Counted from the first letter of the stretch, positions 23,701 to 36,117 are shown. The stretch is DNA of 64,000 nt from Enoplolaimus lenunculus (GCA_030248215.1 JASANG010001308.1:1-64000), one strand, 5' to 3'. Program-made: numbers and translations. The notes: generated by a model not told the origin, from the sequence alone.

Positions 23701-25161
23701 ACCTGGAAACTTTATTGTGTAACTTATTTAGCCTGCAAAACACTTTTTCTAACGCCACATTTACCTTAAAACAAGGACTATCAGTATGAACAGCAACCAT
23801 CGAAAATCCATTGCCTGGTTTCCAACATCCACCAACTGCAAAAGCAATTACCGTAGACCGATTTCGATGCATGAAATACTGAAAACAATGAAAAAACACT
23901 TAACTGATATTTTAGCCGCAAAACAAACGTGTGCGTGATTCAACAAGTAAACATAATAATCGCATTTTGTAGACAAGACCATAGAACGGACTAATACATA
24001 CACAAATTTTGGCAAAGTTAAATAATAATGTTCAGTTTTTGCGAACTCAAAATTGCGTTACAACAGCCAGATACGGCTTAGATGCCACCTTATGTATTTC
24101 AACTAATAACTTTAATAAACAGGTTAATAAGAGTAAGAAAACACGAGGCAATCGAAATTGATTCATTTTAAAATGATCTTACCTTTCCAAGAGGACGTAT
24201 TTGGTTCCATGCCTCTGTTTCTTTCAACTCGGCAAAACCAGCAGCTTTAAGCGCTCGACAGCAATTATCCGCAGCTGTAAATAGCGCAAGTAGTGAGAAA
24301 TACAGTTGGGAACAAATTATTCTCTGAAACTATTGTTCTTTTCACAGAGCACGTAAACGCTCAATTGCCAGCAAGGATTTTGTTTCAAATCCTCCATCCT
24401 ACTCCAGTTTCGAAAGTACCGATATCCAGTTTGTACTCTGATAAATGTTCACGTATAACCACAAGCTTCAAAAGAGAAAATAATTACAAGCGCCACTCAA
24501 AGTTTTACTATGCAACCGTTCGTTGTCTTCAACGACATTCAAGGAATACTTTTAATAACCACTTTCGTGCAAGTTGAAGTTAGTGCAATTTCGATAAACT
24601 AATAGTCAAAACCAGCTTAGTTTTACAGTCACGGGTATAATTAAGTGCCCAGTAATTGCGATTGCGTCTGCGGTTCTGCAATCGCGTCCGAATATTCTTC
24701 TCTGATTGCGACCAGTAACGTATTGTGACGCAGTGCAGTCGCGTCTCAACCAGCGGTTGTAACCAAGCTTACAAGTGCTGCAAATCGGCAACCGCTGGTT
24801 CAGTCGTAGTTACTGTTATACTGTTACAGTAAACGCACGCAGCTGCAATCACAATTTCGAGCGATGGCGTCCAAGAAAGAGAGTGATCGCGATCAGCGCT
24901 GCTGTTTGGACCGCAATTGCGAAAGCACTTAATTGTGTCCGCAACTTTGTTTCTTGCACCGTAGTATCGAAATCAACCATAATACCCTCAATCTCACAAC
25001 TCAGTTATAAAATATACTTAATCTTCAGCGAATGTCTACGATACGTAGTGTTAACCTCAAAATTTAAGCTACTTACCATGGTACGGCGATGGAGAAGCAT
25101 TCAGAAATGCGATAAAATCAATCGCAGTTTGGCGTACTGCATTCATATCGCACGATGCCAT
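17796..25161 (-). CDS. DNPEP: Aspartyl aminopeptidase (M18 metallopeptidase)
   Basis: Cytosolic enzyme that removes N-terminal acidic residues from peptides. Exons: 25161-25077, 24274-24183, 23878-23765, 22736-22611, 22233-21996, 21683-21574, 21199-21050, 20338-20190, 19881-19704 and 19025-18858. All junctions keep phase, giving 470 codons. A last small exon at 17855-17796 (in phase, VFFVFG then stop at 17798-17796) is a candidate only; reading on through the donor at 18857 gives another short tail. Human DNPEP has 475 residues. The binuclear metal site and catalytic base are all visible: His90 (AVHTDSPC), Asp271 (ARLDN), Glu304-Glu305 (YDNEE), Asp357 (SADQAHA) and His451 (QLAMHS). The usual Val after the Glu pair is Cys306. 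An ATG at 25146 is in frame as an alternative start. Several introns hold transposon relics. Confidence 0.95.
19121..19429. mobile_element. hAT-like MITE, CAGGGTGCAATCGG ends
   Basis: Lies in the DNPEP intron between exons 9 and 10. Starts CAGGGTGCAATCGGAATTCC, ends CCAGTTCCACATTGCACCCT, with GATTCCGATTCC blocks at both sides. It is a variant of the CAGGGTGCAACCGG family seen at 51075. Confidence 0.75.
20755..20925. repeat. GC-rich ACGG/CCGT palindromic repeat, copy in DNPEP intron
   Basis: Contains CGTCCGACGCGGACC, TCCGTCGAGGCGTCACCGC and, after a short AT-rich spacer, GGCAACGCCGGACGGCC. It resembles the repeat at 16840-17085 and lies between exons 7 and 8. Confidence 0.5.
23200..23590. repeat. 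Cluster of ACATACACGGTTT repeats in DNPEP intron 3
   Basis: At least six occurrences of a GGACATACACGGTT-like word, in both orientations, including the near-palindrome around ACACAAACGTGTATGTCC. The right edge reads CGGTTTTTGCATGCCACGGC. It matches the ends of 17115-17445. Confidence 0.6.
24626..24949. mobile_element. MITE with CAGTCACGG/AATTAAGTGC terminal repeats
   Basis: Left end CAGTCACGGGTATAATTAAG, right end (reversed) with CACTTAATTGTGTCCGC, and GCGATTGCG words next to both. It occupies DNPEP intron 1. Related pieces lie at 56164-56310 in a cytohesin intron and at 63940-64000. A 185-codon frame on the plus strand through it is a by-product. Confidence 0.7.
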
Positions 25162-27180
25162 TTTAACAGTACATTAAAAGATAATAAAGGTGCTAATTAC
25201 GACACCAGTACAGTACTAAAAACTAAATTAACACGACTTAAAGCCGATCACTGTTTAGACAAAACGTTAACTAAAAGTTTGAAGATCGTTTGCTACAAAA
25301 GAAATAATGACTTAGCGACTAAACTTTTATAAACATACCACAAAATTCACTGCCGTGATTAACGGAACATCTTGTGAAATCTACCGAAATAGCAGGCGGA
25401 TTTTTTGTTGAAGCAATACCTTTGCTTGAAATCATTGATCATCAGAAGTCAAATAGATTTAAGCCGAACGAAACAAAAAACACAAAACATCTCGACAACA
25501 GTGATGGATCTCGTGACCCCACAATAATGTTTTAATTTTCAAACAGTCAAGTCTCTACGTTGCAAAAATGCAACCTTTGCCAAAGAAAGGTGCACTAGCC
25601 TTGATCATGCAGCTAACTTTAGAGTTTAGTGCTCGTTATATAAAGCAGCATTAGTTCTGTCAAGAATAATTCAAAGCGAAATCGGACATGGTACACTTTC
25701 CTATAAGCAGCAGGGCAGGGTTATTGACCAATTTCAGTTTAACCAGGTAGTACATTTTTATCGAAACCGTACGTCAACCGTGAATCCCGATACACATCAT
25801 CGCTAAAGAAAGGTGTCAGAGGGCAGATTAAAAATAAAGAAGCCTGTACCCAAATAACAAGGGGGATATACTGTCTGGAGAGGCCAAATAAATATCAGTC
25901 TTTCTCGTCTTATTCATGTCACTACAGTAAGTTTAAAGTATATAAATTCACCACCGAAATAGCCGAAACCTGCAGCAAAAATTGTACCGGAGCCGGAAGT
26001 AGATTTTACACCAGAGCCGGATGCAGGCCTCCGATTGAAACCGGCGTAGCCACAATTTTGACAAATAAATCACCAGAATCAATACACTAATATGTTTTCA
26101 TAGACGACTTCAACCTCCCAGGGTTTTCACATTATCAGCAGGTTGTAACATTCGCCGCTCGCTCTCACTCGATACTGCATCATGAAGATCACTCATGACA
26201 TAAAAGGAACCTTCATTTTTATTTAATAAAATTTCAAACCAAAGCAAATAACAGAACACAAACCGAACAATACACCGTCAAAATTATAGAACCACAGAAT
26301 ATACGTACTTATAAGTAACGTATTGTATTTGTGTAATGTCACAACAAAGCTTGAGCCTGAGTTTAGCGAAAGGACAATTTTGGTCTGCAAGAAGCATTCG
26401 ATGCAGCCGATTCAAAAAATTCTCCGAAAAGCGAATACCCAAAATTGACCAATATCAACATAAACTTAATGCAAGAACAAATTTCTAGCCAAAACCTTAT
26501 GACTCGATATCCAATAAGGCCTTCTATTTCTAATATTGCATTCGTATGACCGTTATGCCCGCATCACAAATCGGACGTGTACACTAATCATGTAAAAATA
26601 TTATGTACTCTGTGTTTACCCTCCTCCAAAATAATTTTCAACATCATTTTGCAATAAACATTCAATGATACATAACGAATAGCGGTTTGTCACAGATAGA
26701 TCGCAATCACGAATTCGCTCTGAAAACAAGAATTTTAGAGCAACTTGTCATGTTCATATAGCACCTACATGAACTTCATTCAACCGATTTGTGGATCACG
26801 CTTAGATCGGCACTAAGCTATCACAAAATGCCAGGATGTCACTTTTAAACATCACTCTAGCCATTTTTAAATATTCCATTTTTTAAAAATTTAATCGAAA
26901 AACTAATTTCATTACAAATGAATAATCACCGCTATGTAAACACTGCAAAGTAATTAAAAAATGTTCTTTAAATGTATCAAAATTTGGGCTCATTAAGCCA
27001 GCAAAAGCTACAGGTATCATTCTCCGCCATGTAAGCAGTTTTCATATCAACGGCAAAAATTTTTAAATATATTTAAAGACAACTTAAAATGGTATTTAAA
27101 CTGGAACGGAAATAAGATAATATGTATTCTACTCCTCAATTTTGGTCATAGATCAGCAAACAGTAACGGCCATCATTTAA
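25162..27180. other. Intergenic between DNPEP and EIF3G; one MITE fragment
   Basis: Positions 25850-25927 are the right part of the TA-flanked family (GGCCAAATAAATATCAG, ending TGTCACTACAG). Positions 25960-26060 hold ACCGGAGCCGGAAG words of the CAGGGTGCAACCGG type. The DNPEP promoter must lie in the right part of neighbouring sequence, but I see no clear TATA box. No further gene. Confidence 0.5.
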
Positions 27181-27186
27181 TTTATT
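27181..27186 (-). promoter_or_regulatory. Candidate polyadenylation signal of EIF3G
   Basis: AATAAA on the minus strand, 46 bases past the stop codon. Confidence 0.5.
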
Positions 27187-27231
27187 TTCACCGCACATTA
27201 CCACTCATGTAAAAACATAACTCAAATTTAC

Positions 27232-30200
27232 TTACCGTGCCCATTCAACTTTCATAATCAAATGTTCATAACGGTGATCGTTAAATATTTCAATTGCTTT
27301 TTCCGCATGTTCACGATTCGAATATGTGACAAATGCAAAACCCTGTAGATACAAATAACGTAACTATTAACACAGGCTTTGCAAAGGCCTACAGCTTCTT
27401 TATAATATTTAGTCTGAACTGATTTTAAACAAATCCACTAATCGTATGAACAATGTTAATTATAACTGTCAGCCAATAAAAAATAACCCGAAACCTAAGC
27501 ATAAACTCTGGCTTCTCAGCCTCTAATTACCCTGACACTAAGTAGGCAAGCCCATATAATACATCTGCCAATCTTATGAATAAAATATTAAACAACAGTT
27601 ACAGTTAACTTCCATATTTTGGGACTCTAAGAATAAATCAAAACAAACTCAGGTTTCCTGGGAATTTTCGATTATACTAATTCATTGTTGCACTTGAATT
27701 CAAAAAACTAATTGGTGCTATTGGCAGAAGATATATCTCGTTACTCATGAGTCCAAACAAACGAAACAATCTTATCATACTGCAACAACAAAAAAACTTA
27801 CTTTTGACTTTTGCTTTGCTTTATCTTTCGCTAAATAAATACGTTGAACGATTCCTGCTTTTTTAAACAGTTCTCGCAACACAGAATCATCCATTTCTTC
27901 CGGTAAATTGGTTACGCGCACAGTAAAATCGTCTAAACACAACAAAAACGCAACTTAGCTGAAAATGTAAGGCTCGACAAAACATTAAAAGCATAAACGT
28001 ATAATAGACAATTGTCTGTGTACCGAACAAAAAATTATCAAGATATCACATAACTTTGAACCAACCTAGTTTCGCTACCGATACAATATTGCGAACTATG
28101 ATTTCAACAACATTACAAAAGAAATCTGCAAAATCAATATATAAACGGTGCGAAATTCAAATACGCATACAAACAAAAACGACATTTTACAAAAACCTGA
28201 ACGGAAGAGTTTGTCAAAGTGTAAAGCGTCCTGACAGCAACCAAAATCTGACGCCTGGTAAAAACAGAATATATCCTACCTCTACGATCCATAGCGCTAC
28301 TTCCAGAGGCAGCAAGGCCACCGCGTCGCATTGATGGTGCGACATATTTGCCTTCTCTCGCTTTATCAGCAGCTTCGTTAATACGATCCACTGCTGCCAC
28401 AGTAGTAGAATCTGTGAAAACACCATGTATGTATGGATGATTATAATTTTTCGGCTAATTCGCCGATTCAACTATTCCATCTTATTTCACACTCCCAAAT
28501 TTTCTTTAGAATTGAACAAAGGAGTTTTATCGGAAAACTTGAAGAGTTATTCCGATCAGTTGTCATTCAAATTTTGAATAAATATTCATCAAATCGTTTT
28601 AATTTAAAAAGTTGTTTCTGATATTAGCGTTTGGAATGCACCAAATGCCAGCCTGTAAGAAATTGAGTTTTAGAACACAATTTCATTCTCTTAAAAGCTC
28701 TGTGTATAAATAGTTGTCAAATACTAACCTCCACCCAAACCAGTCCCTTCAAGCAAAGTTCGATGTTCTTCATAAATCGACTTATACGGGCACGCGAACG
28801 AGAAATGAAGCCCTGTGCAGTATTTGCATTTTTGCTGTACAACGTCCAATTTGGACCGTAAAGAATCGTTTTCTTCTTGTTTTAATTCTAACAGCTGAAA
28901 ATTTATACACAAAATAAATAAGCGAGTGTCAATAGACGAATAAATATAGAAAACCATTGAAACTTTTAAAATACTGTAATAATTACACGTCGGCTTTTAG
29001 ATTTGCGATCTGTTAATAAAACTAACTTCTCCAGCACTATTTCGAATGAATTCCATTTCAACTTCTTCAGTTGGAAATGTTGTATTCGGACTTGGGCCTG
29101 CACCGTCGTTCGCAGCGTGACCAAATTTAGGTAGTCGCTAAAATACGTATGTTAATAACTTCGAATAAAACAATGCTATAAAATTTGCGTTCTTCTGTTG
29201 ATTTGGTTAAAACCCCAAAACATTAGTTCAATATAAAATTTTTCGACCAAAATCCAGTTACATCACTAGCCGAAATTTACCTGGCCTCATTCGGCCAGAC
29301 GCCCACAGAAAAATCAATGTGCCCCCTCCCATACCAAGCTCCCCCAATCAAAATTCGGCCCCTGGTTGAGCATTTTGGATGCCTTAAAAATAATGCTTTT
29401 CTTTGCGTCAGACACACTTTTTTCCATAATTTTTCAGTTACAATGTAATGGATAACCGTGCAAAGTGTATTTATCTACTACGAGAGATCATACATGATTA
29501 AATGTGATTTCATAAAAAATTTTGTCGATGAATATTAACCTTATTCAAGATTTTCCCAGACTGCGAACCGGGCGCCCCGCCCCGGTTGAAACTCGCCCAC
29601 TATGTCATGACCCAGACAATACTCAGCAACTACATTCAACAGTGTGGTACAAAATGTACCGCTGGGCGTTACAGGGGGGTCACTAACACATGCAATACCT
29701 CTAAATTAAACTATAACCGGAGTATTTTTGATGCCGTATACATACAACGCCATGGTTCGCACAAGTTTTACTCCTAAATAAGGGGTAGGACAAAGCGCAA
29801 CGCGTGCCGGATACATTCTTTCGTACACAGAATGTACACAGTTGAGTTGTATACTCTTGTTGAAGCATGCGTCATCCACTATTAGTCCACTAACCCTTCG
29901 CGCTGCGACTTTTTTCGGCACTATCTTCTTTTCAATTCTGTATTTTGATGTAATCTGAAAATCAAACCAGAGAAAATTTATCCACCGATACAAAAAATAA
30001 ATTTCGATTCCAAGAACATAACCACGAACTTTACTAAGGTGATCGTGCATTCAGTATTATAACTTATTTTTACCATATTATAATAATATAAACTTTACTC
30101 CCAAATTTCTCTCAAACATGTTCTATCCATTGAAATAAAATATATCGGGTTCAGTCATTGTCTCAGAAAGTTTGTTAAGCGCGTGTCTATTGCAATTACA

Positions 30201-32724
30201 TTGTAACTTGCACATTTCTCTTCAATTGTATAGTTGTTTAGAACACATTTTTAGAACAGAGACCACTCAGCGGCAGTTTCAAGGTTTAGATTTGGGGCTC
30301 CAATTTCAAAATTACTTATATATACTACTCACAGTGAGTATATCATTCCTATCGGTGGGACGTGGGGATTAACCATTGCTCGGCGTTAAGATTTAACTGC
30401 GAAACTATTAATTTTTTCAGATCGGCTCCACAATAATTTGGAATATATGTATTTGTAAGTATACAAGGGTACAGTGTGAAATAGAATGACGTTGGTTAAA
30501 CAGAGCCATATGACCGCCAAATCAAGTAAAAGCCGCGAGCAAAGCAAGGACCGAAAAACCCGAAACACGTTTTTACAACTTACATTACTACGTAAATCTG
30601 AGATTGGAGTGTTACAGGTAGAAGTCTGCCTAAACGTTGACAGTGACGATGGAGGCAGAACAATGAAAAAAGCTGTACGCGAAGCTCAGTTATAAACCAG
30701 ACGCGATCTTAGTAACGAATTCTGCTTGATTTATGGGTAAACCATAATAAAACATAAATTTTAACAAACCTGATAAACCAACTATGCACCATACATTTTA
30801 CAGAGGCATAATTGCTAGAAAACTTCGCAAGCAAAGTGAAAGAGCACCGAGACGAAAGCTTTAGCATTAAATGCTATTGGACGTTAGCACCTTGTTTGCT
30901 CACTGATTGGTGTTATAGCCAGTCCAGATCCCAGCCACAAGCTTTAAGGCACAGAAAAACGTTTACAAAACACGGCACCCATTTAGCACATGTAGTAGAG
31001 GCCCTATTAGTTAATATTGGAGTCATACGAAGAGTGCTGCAGCAAAATTTTCGAAATTCTTTTTGTTTTTGAAGACAAAATAATTAAAAATCCAAAGGGG
31101 TTTTATATGATAATTCTGCAACCTCGAAAACACCTAAGGGGAGCTCGCACCGGTCCCACACCACCTCCTATGAGACCGCTAATGTTTCCACGATCTGAAA
31201 GTAATTTTGTGATCGAAAAAATTAAGCGTAGCGAGAAAAGTAAAGCCAGTTTTACTACAGGATTTTATTGTTTTGATGAGGTCTTAGTGTATATTGGTCG
31301 ATATTTTAAATAGGTACAAAGCAACAAACCTTTATTTTCTCGTTCTTGTCATTCATTTTGTATTCGACTACCGTCTTAATTCCATCCTTGATCGTTTCAG
31401 TTCTTGCTGGCAAATGGGCTAAATTACACACAAAAAATAATAATTACACACAAAACCAGCTATACATTGTTATCTTTAAAATATACGCATTTTAAACAAG
31501 CTAAGGTGGCGATCGCTTTCAGTTGTAATTCTCAAGACGCTGCAAAACATGGCGGAATATTTTATTTTATACAATAGAAAAGTATAAATATAGAAACCAA
31601 ATTCAAAGTGCGGCAGGTTTAAACGGGGTGCTGCTGGATACCAAAATACCATAGCCGGTTACCTCAATACTCCCCGGAAGAGACGCTGCAAAACATGGCG
31701 GAATATTTCATTTTATACAATAGAAAAGTATAAATATAGAAACCAAATTCAAAGTGCGGCAGGTTTAAACGGGGTGCTGCTGAATACCAAAATACCATAG
31801 TCGGTTACCTCAATACTCCCCAAAAGCCGTGTTTAGAATATTAAGTTCAGATTTCAGTAAAATTTGGTTATTTGAGACATCGTATGCGTGCTTCGTTTCC
31901 TATACTTCTTGTTTCTACGTTCTTACAAAAGCGCTATGATTTAATATAAGAAATATCCTCCAACGTAGTTTCCAATCTGTACATAGTTATTCCGCATTTC
32001 AGGAAAAACATATATTAAGCATATGGGAATACCGGAGCTGTTATGGATGCCAACTTTATGTTGCGACGAATATACGGTCGCGCCCAAGGTGTAGGTCAAT
32101 GTGCAACAGGAATTAAAATTTATCGAAACGTATCTGGAATTTAAAAAATCACCGGAAACGGAGTCAGAAAATGAAAAATATATGCCACCGAAAAATTCAT
32201 TTAAATTTTCTTTTTTGCAACCAAAATTTAATACTGGAGTTATTAATTAAAATAAAAATTTACCGGAACCGGAAGGTGAAAATGTCGGAACCGGAATTCC
32301 GGTTGTACCTGATGCAGATATGTGGAACTGGAAAATTAACGCATTGATATAAAGCAAACATTATTAAATACCAAATCCCTTTGCCGCTTCTACTTCAGCA
32401 GCCCAATCCACGTTGCCATCATCGACATCTCTATAATATAAATTTATATTCAGAAATTCCAACTAATGAAATATATAAAATACATACGTAGTACGTGTGC
32501 AAGCGTTTCGACCACAATACTTTGAATATTTTGAAATTACAGGCTTCACACGAAGCAACTTGTTTTGTAACACTTTATAACTCACACTGGTTGGATAAAT
32601 AGCGGAAACTTCGCAACAAACAAGGTTGTGAATTCTTGGAATAGCAATAAACAGAGAATTGGTCATTCTTTGAGTTAAAAATTTTCGGATGTTAAATCGC
32701 TTACGGTATTTTTTCAGGCATCAT
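27232..32724 (-). CDS. EIF3G: Translation initiation factor eIF3 subunit G
   Basis: RNA-binding subunit of the eIF3 complex, acting in scanning on the 40S ribosome. Nine exons in perfect phase: 32724-32705, 32430-32372, 31418-31330, 29954-29895, 29137-29027, 28894-28729, 28411-28280, 27932-27802 and 27342-27232, giving 292 residues (human 320). Start: an ATG pair directly after an in-frame TAG in the short first exon. The N-terminal eIF3g domain shows IKTVVEYK and KKVAARRR. A zinc-knuckle pattern C-x2-C-x3-H-x4-C lies in the sixth exon (CKYCTGLHFSFAC), then KYVAPSMR. The C-terminal RRM has RNP2 VRVTNL and RNP1 KGFAFVTY. The stop codon lies inside a strong donor (CG, then GTAAGTAAA), so an alternative longer C-terminus is possible. 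A coiled stretch rich in E, K and Q precedes the zinc knuckle. Confidence 0.96.
29640..29880. mobile_element. Diverged fragment related to the 7552-10400 foldback
   Basis: Shares TAAATAAGGGG, then CAAAGCGCAACGC and ACACAGAATGT with the right arm of the foldback (about 9435-9540), in the same order and spacing. It lies beside EIF3G exon 4 in the following intron. Confidence 0.6.
31535..31825. repeat. Tandem duplication, 146-bp unit, in an EIF3G intron
   Basis: Two almost identical copies, 31535-31680 and 31681-31825, both starting AGACGCTGCAAAACATGGCG and ending in CAATACTCCCC. The few differences imply a recent duplication. Confidence 0.92.
32095..32312. mobile_element. hAT-like MITE relic, CCGGAACCGG type
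   Basis: Right end CCGGAATTCCGGTTGTACCT and the marker TTTACCGGAACCGGAAGGTG match the elements at 51075 and 51917. The left end is decayed (GTGCAACAGGAATT). It lies in EIF3G intron 2. Confidence 0.65.
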
Positions 32725-33325
32725 CTATTGACCAACCATTTATAGAAAGTTCTCCAATAAAAAATATGTACGTAACGATAGTAGATCTCTGAAATGCACA
32801 AAGAAAACCGATATTACAGTAGCAGTCTCATAGAAGCAATAAATTGATTCTGCTGTGGGTTAATTATAGTTTCGCGAACTAAACAGGAATCAACTCAGCG
32901 AACAAAATTTTCTTCAAACAGCTAACTTCTATTAAAACAGGGCATAGCTTTGTGGACGGTTGATAAAAACGATGGCAAGGGCAGTGAAGGAATACAAGTG
33001 AACAAGGTCAATGCCTGTAATTGAAGTGGTGTGGCCCAGTTCCGCAGTGTGCCGTGCGGATGCATGGAGGCAGAATGAAACCTCATGCTAATGCTGCACA
33101 TCGGTAAAACGTTAATGCGCCGTTCACAATAATTTTGTCAACGGCGCCACAAAATATGCTATAGCCACGGCTATCACGAGGTCATTCCGAGTTCGAAACC
33201 TCCTGGGAACGTGCCTCATTTTCAGCTGCGTCTGATATTAGAGTTTGTCAGCCACTAGCTAAGTGTTTCACGGCATACAAAAAATCAAAGCTCTGGAACT
33301 ACCGTAGACGCATATTTTAGGTTTC
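32725..33325. other. Upstream flank of EIF3G, no gene seen
   Basis: Likely holds the EIF3G promoter. A B-box-like GAGTTCGAAACCTCC at 33189 is not supported by a tRNA fold. Confidence 0.4.
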
Positions 33326-34132
33326 GGCATGGGCGTACCGAGAGAATGGGCCGGGAGGCGCCGCGACCCCCCAATCGGAATCAGTACTTGCGTCAGAATT
33401 TATATTACATACAAAAATAACGTATGGTTTCTTGCTCGCTCCACGCGCGATGTTTTACACTGATCAATTTTCAAACAATTTTGCTTGCGGCGTTGTTCAA
33501 AGGTAGACATCAAAGTTTAATTCCCAAACCTAACTAGCTCAAAACTAAAGATAGTAATTAAATTTGTGCAAAGCTTCACTACATAACGCCTAGACAAGGG
33601 GTGGTTCGGTATGGCGGTTTAGACCCCGCGCCACATGAACATGGAAATGATTAGATGTTACAGAAGGATTAACAATGTATAGCTTCGCCCCGCTTCGCTC
33701 GCGAATTCGTCAAAGTTCTGTTTATAGGTCTGGCTTTGAGCCTTCAGCGACTGTGTTTCAACTCCTAGTGCCCAGAAATATTTCATATTTTATACAAAAA
33801 TTTCTACACAGACTTCAAACTGAAGTTCTGTACCAGAGTAAAAGACAATAGTGACTAGCTTTTCGCTCGCTTCGCTCACGGTTTTTTCAAATCGTGTTCA
33901 CGTGGCACACAATTCGACCTTTCCAGCTACCCAAACTGTCAAGTTTTAAGGACATAAAACATAATTCTGAAATTGGCATCAGAGATAACCAGGGGACGTG
34001 ACTAACCTCATAAATCCCACGAAAAAATTGAGATCAGTACTGCTAAAGGATTCTAAAGTTTGCTTTAGGCGGAAAAAGGCGCAAGTCTGAGGATGCGACT
34101 TCAAAATCAAAATTTCTCGGTACGCCACTGAG
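33326..34132. mobile_element. About 800-bp hAT-like element, GGCGTACCGAGA ends
   Basis: Left end GGGCGTACCGAGAGA, right end TTTCTCGGTACGCCACTG, with flanks GTTTCGG and GTTTTGG as a probable decayed 8-bp duplication. It carries CGCTTCGCTCGC words. No transposase frame is evident, so it is a deletion derivative or MITE. Confidence 0.68.
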
Positions 34133-34629
34133 TTTTGGGCATCAAATTAAAATGTCAACTGAAGTTTCTTGTTCTAAAAAGCACTATGTTTCACGTTACA
34201 TGGTGATATACAGTTTAAGTATCCGTTTGTTTAAATGCTTTTTGGCAAAAATCAATTTTTCGATGTTTGGTTTTTTCTCAAAAAATATCGGTCATTTGTT
34301 TTCAGGCCTAACAATTGCCACTTCCTGAAATAGAAATGCAACTAAACAATTAATGTTACTAGAGTTTATCAGTCTTTTTGATTTCAGAGTTCCTATTTGG
34401 AAATTGAACTTTTATGTGTTTTCTGTAAGTAGTTTGGTTCATACATTCGTATCCAAGTTTTCGGTCTTTACCTTGGCTAGGTGGTACTAGTTTTCTCACC
34501 GTAAACCAAAAAATAGCCTCAAAGAATGTTTGAATTTTTGCAAAATGCTGCTATGCACAGGCACCGACGGTTGCCAAGATATCGTCGTAAACCGAAGTGC
34601 AGAACGCAATGATCTTCTACATATCAAGA
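34133..34629. other. Intergenic, nothing recognised
   Basis: No gene or repeat supported. Confidence 0.4.
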
Positions 34630-34705
34630 GGCCAATGTTACTTTTAGGGCCGTAACAGTAGATTAAGCGTATTCCTAAGCCTAAGCCTAAGCCTAAGCGT
34701 TGCAA
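34630..34705. mobile_element. Left end of hAT-like TTAGGC MITE
   Basis: GGCCAATGTTACTTTTAGGG followed by CCTAAGCCTAAGCCTAAG, then abrupt loss. The sequence that follows (34706-34860) is of different composition. Confidence 0.7.
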
Positions 34706-34730
34706 AAATGTATCAAGACAGCGCCGGGCG

Positions 34731-34985
34731 GTGAACCCCTGGAAGGCCTATCTCGAAAAGGCAGAACAAAGCAGTCGTGAACAGTGGCACGGTGATGCAG
34801 ACATGCTGTGGGGCAACACAAATATATTTGAAGCAATAAAACATTTTAGAGATGTATACTTCAACAACCGTATTCCATTTCCGTTATTTGATCACTACCA
34901 TTTCCGTTATTTTTACTATCCGTTTTTACATCCTGGTTTCTCTATTTGTCTAAAGCATGTTGCAGCCGGAGTCTATACGCTGTAA
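34731..34985 (+). other. Unrecognised open frame, possible captured exon fragment
   Basis: The first 45 or so codons (NPWKAYLEKAEQSSREQWHG onward, with balanced composition and higher GC) look more like true coding sequence than anything nearby. From about 34865 the frame enters a reversed MITE fragment (ACCATTTCCGTTATTTTTAC) and the peptide becomes low in information. I recognise no family. Confidence 0.2.
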
Positions 34986-35230
34986 GTTCCGGTAAGATGA
35001 ATAATCAACTCAGAGAGAGAACTAATGATTTCTGGTTATTCCTTAATATAGTTAATAACTGTAAATGTTAACCCAATCTGAGCGGATTTAATTCCGGGTG
35101 ATTTGATTAAGTAACTCAGAATGAATTCAATCAATTCAGAATTTAGAGTTCTGAAAGACTAATTCAGAGCTCAGGCTTCTGAGTGGGATCCACTCATTCA
35201 GAGTTAAAATCAACTCATTGGAATTTACTG
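34978..35230. mobile_element. MITE, CACTGTAAATTCCA / ACTCAG family
   Basis: Ends GCTGTAAGTTCCGG and CATTGGAATTTACTG, with ACTCAGA/TCTGAGT words inside. Same family as 7969-8222. Confidence 0.75.
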
Positions 35231-35679
35231 GGTATATAAACATATACGCAAATTATAATCTCGCATAAAACAATATACACATCGAGGAGATATTCTAAAT
35301 GGCTTTGTGGCATTCAAATTTTGTACATATCTCAGCAAATTTCAATTAAAAAGTATGAGTTTAAATTAGACTTGAACCACGAAAAGGGTGCGCTCTTCAA
35401 AAATCTAACCGTTTGGGCTGCTGTCCCTTCATCATAAGCACTGTACGTGTTAAGTGCTTTATTGTGAACGTAACTTGATATCAAACGCCTTCTTAAACAA
35501 TTAAATTAATACTGATTGTTAAAATAATAAATTTTGTGCCATAACGAGCTTGCAAAACCGCATTTTAACCCGTTAAACCCCAACAGTAGACACATTTAAG
35601 CGTAGTCCAATGTTTTATGACAAGTGCATGGGCGTTATAAAAACAGCATGTATATGTTGATATACATCTATATACCTAT

Positions 35680-36117
35680 CAGGGCGCAACCCGCATTCAG
35701 TTTGCGGTATTGAAATGCGGTATTTTCAATGTCCGGTTCCGGCAATAAAGCCGGTATTTCATCACGTGAATTTTCCGGCGCTTTCAGTATTTAAGATTTT
35801 TATCCTTCGAAAATTTAAGAAAAATTGGCATATTATTTTATTAACTTTCTAGGATAGTCTGTGAGCATGTATTGTCAAGCGGTTCAATTCATGCCTTACT
35901 CCATAATTTATCATCCGTTTCCAGCTGATGCATTTGTTTCAGGATTCTGGCATTCTAAAAGGATTTGTTTACATCACGAAACGCGGCAAAATAGCGGTTT
36001 AATGAACTTCTAGTAATAAGTAATTTATATTGTCCGGTTCCGGCTCCGGTTTCGGTTCCGGTTTTACACAACTGTCCGGTTCCGGTTGCAGTATTTTATA
36101 ATTTTGGTTGCACCCTG
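35680..36117. mobile_element. hAT-like MITE, CAGGGCGCAACC ends
   Basis: 438 bp; starts CAGGGCGCAACCCGC and ends ATTTTGGTTGCACCCTG, with GTCCGGTTCCGG blocks at both sides. A longer member of the CAGGGTGCAACCGG family. Confidence 0.75.

Noticed and set aside
24775-25332. 185-codon plus-strand frame
   Set aside because: It overlaps DNPEP exon 1 on the opposite strand and the MITE at 24626-24949, and shows no domain.
33160-33215. B-box-like GAGTTCGAAACCTCC, possible tRNA or SINE
   Set aside because: No cloverleaf fits and no second copy or A-tail was seen.
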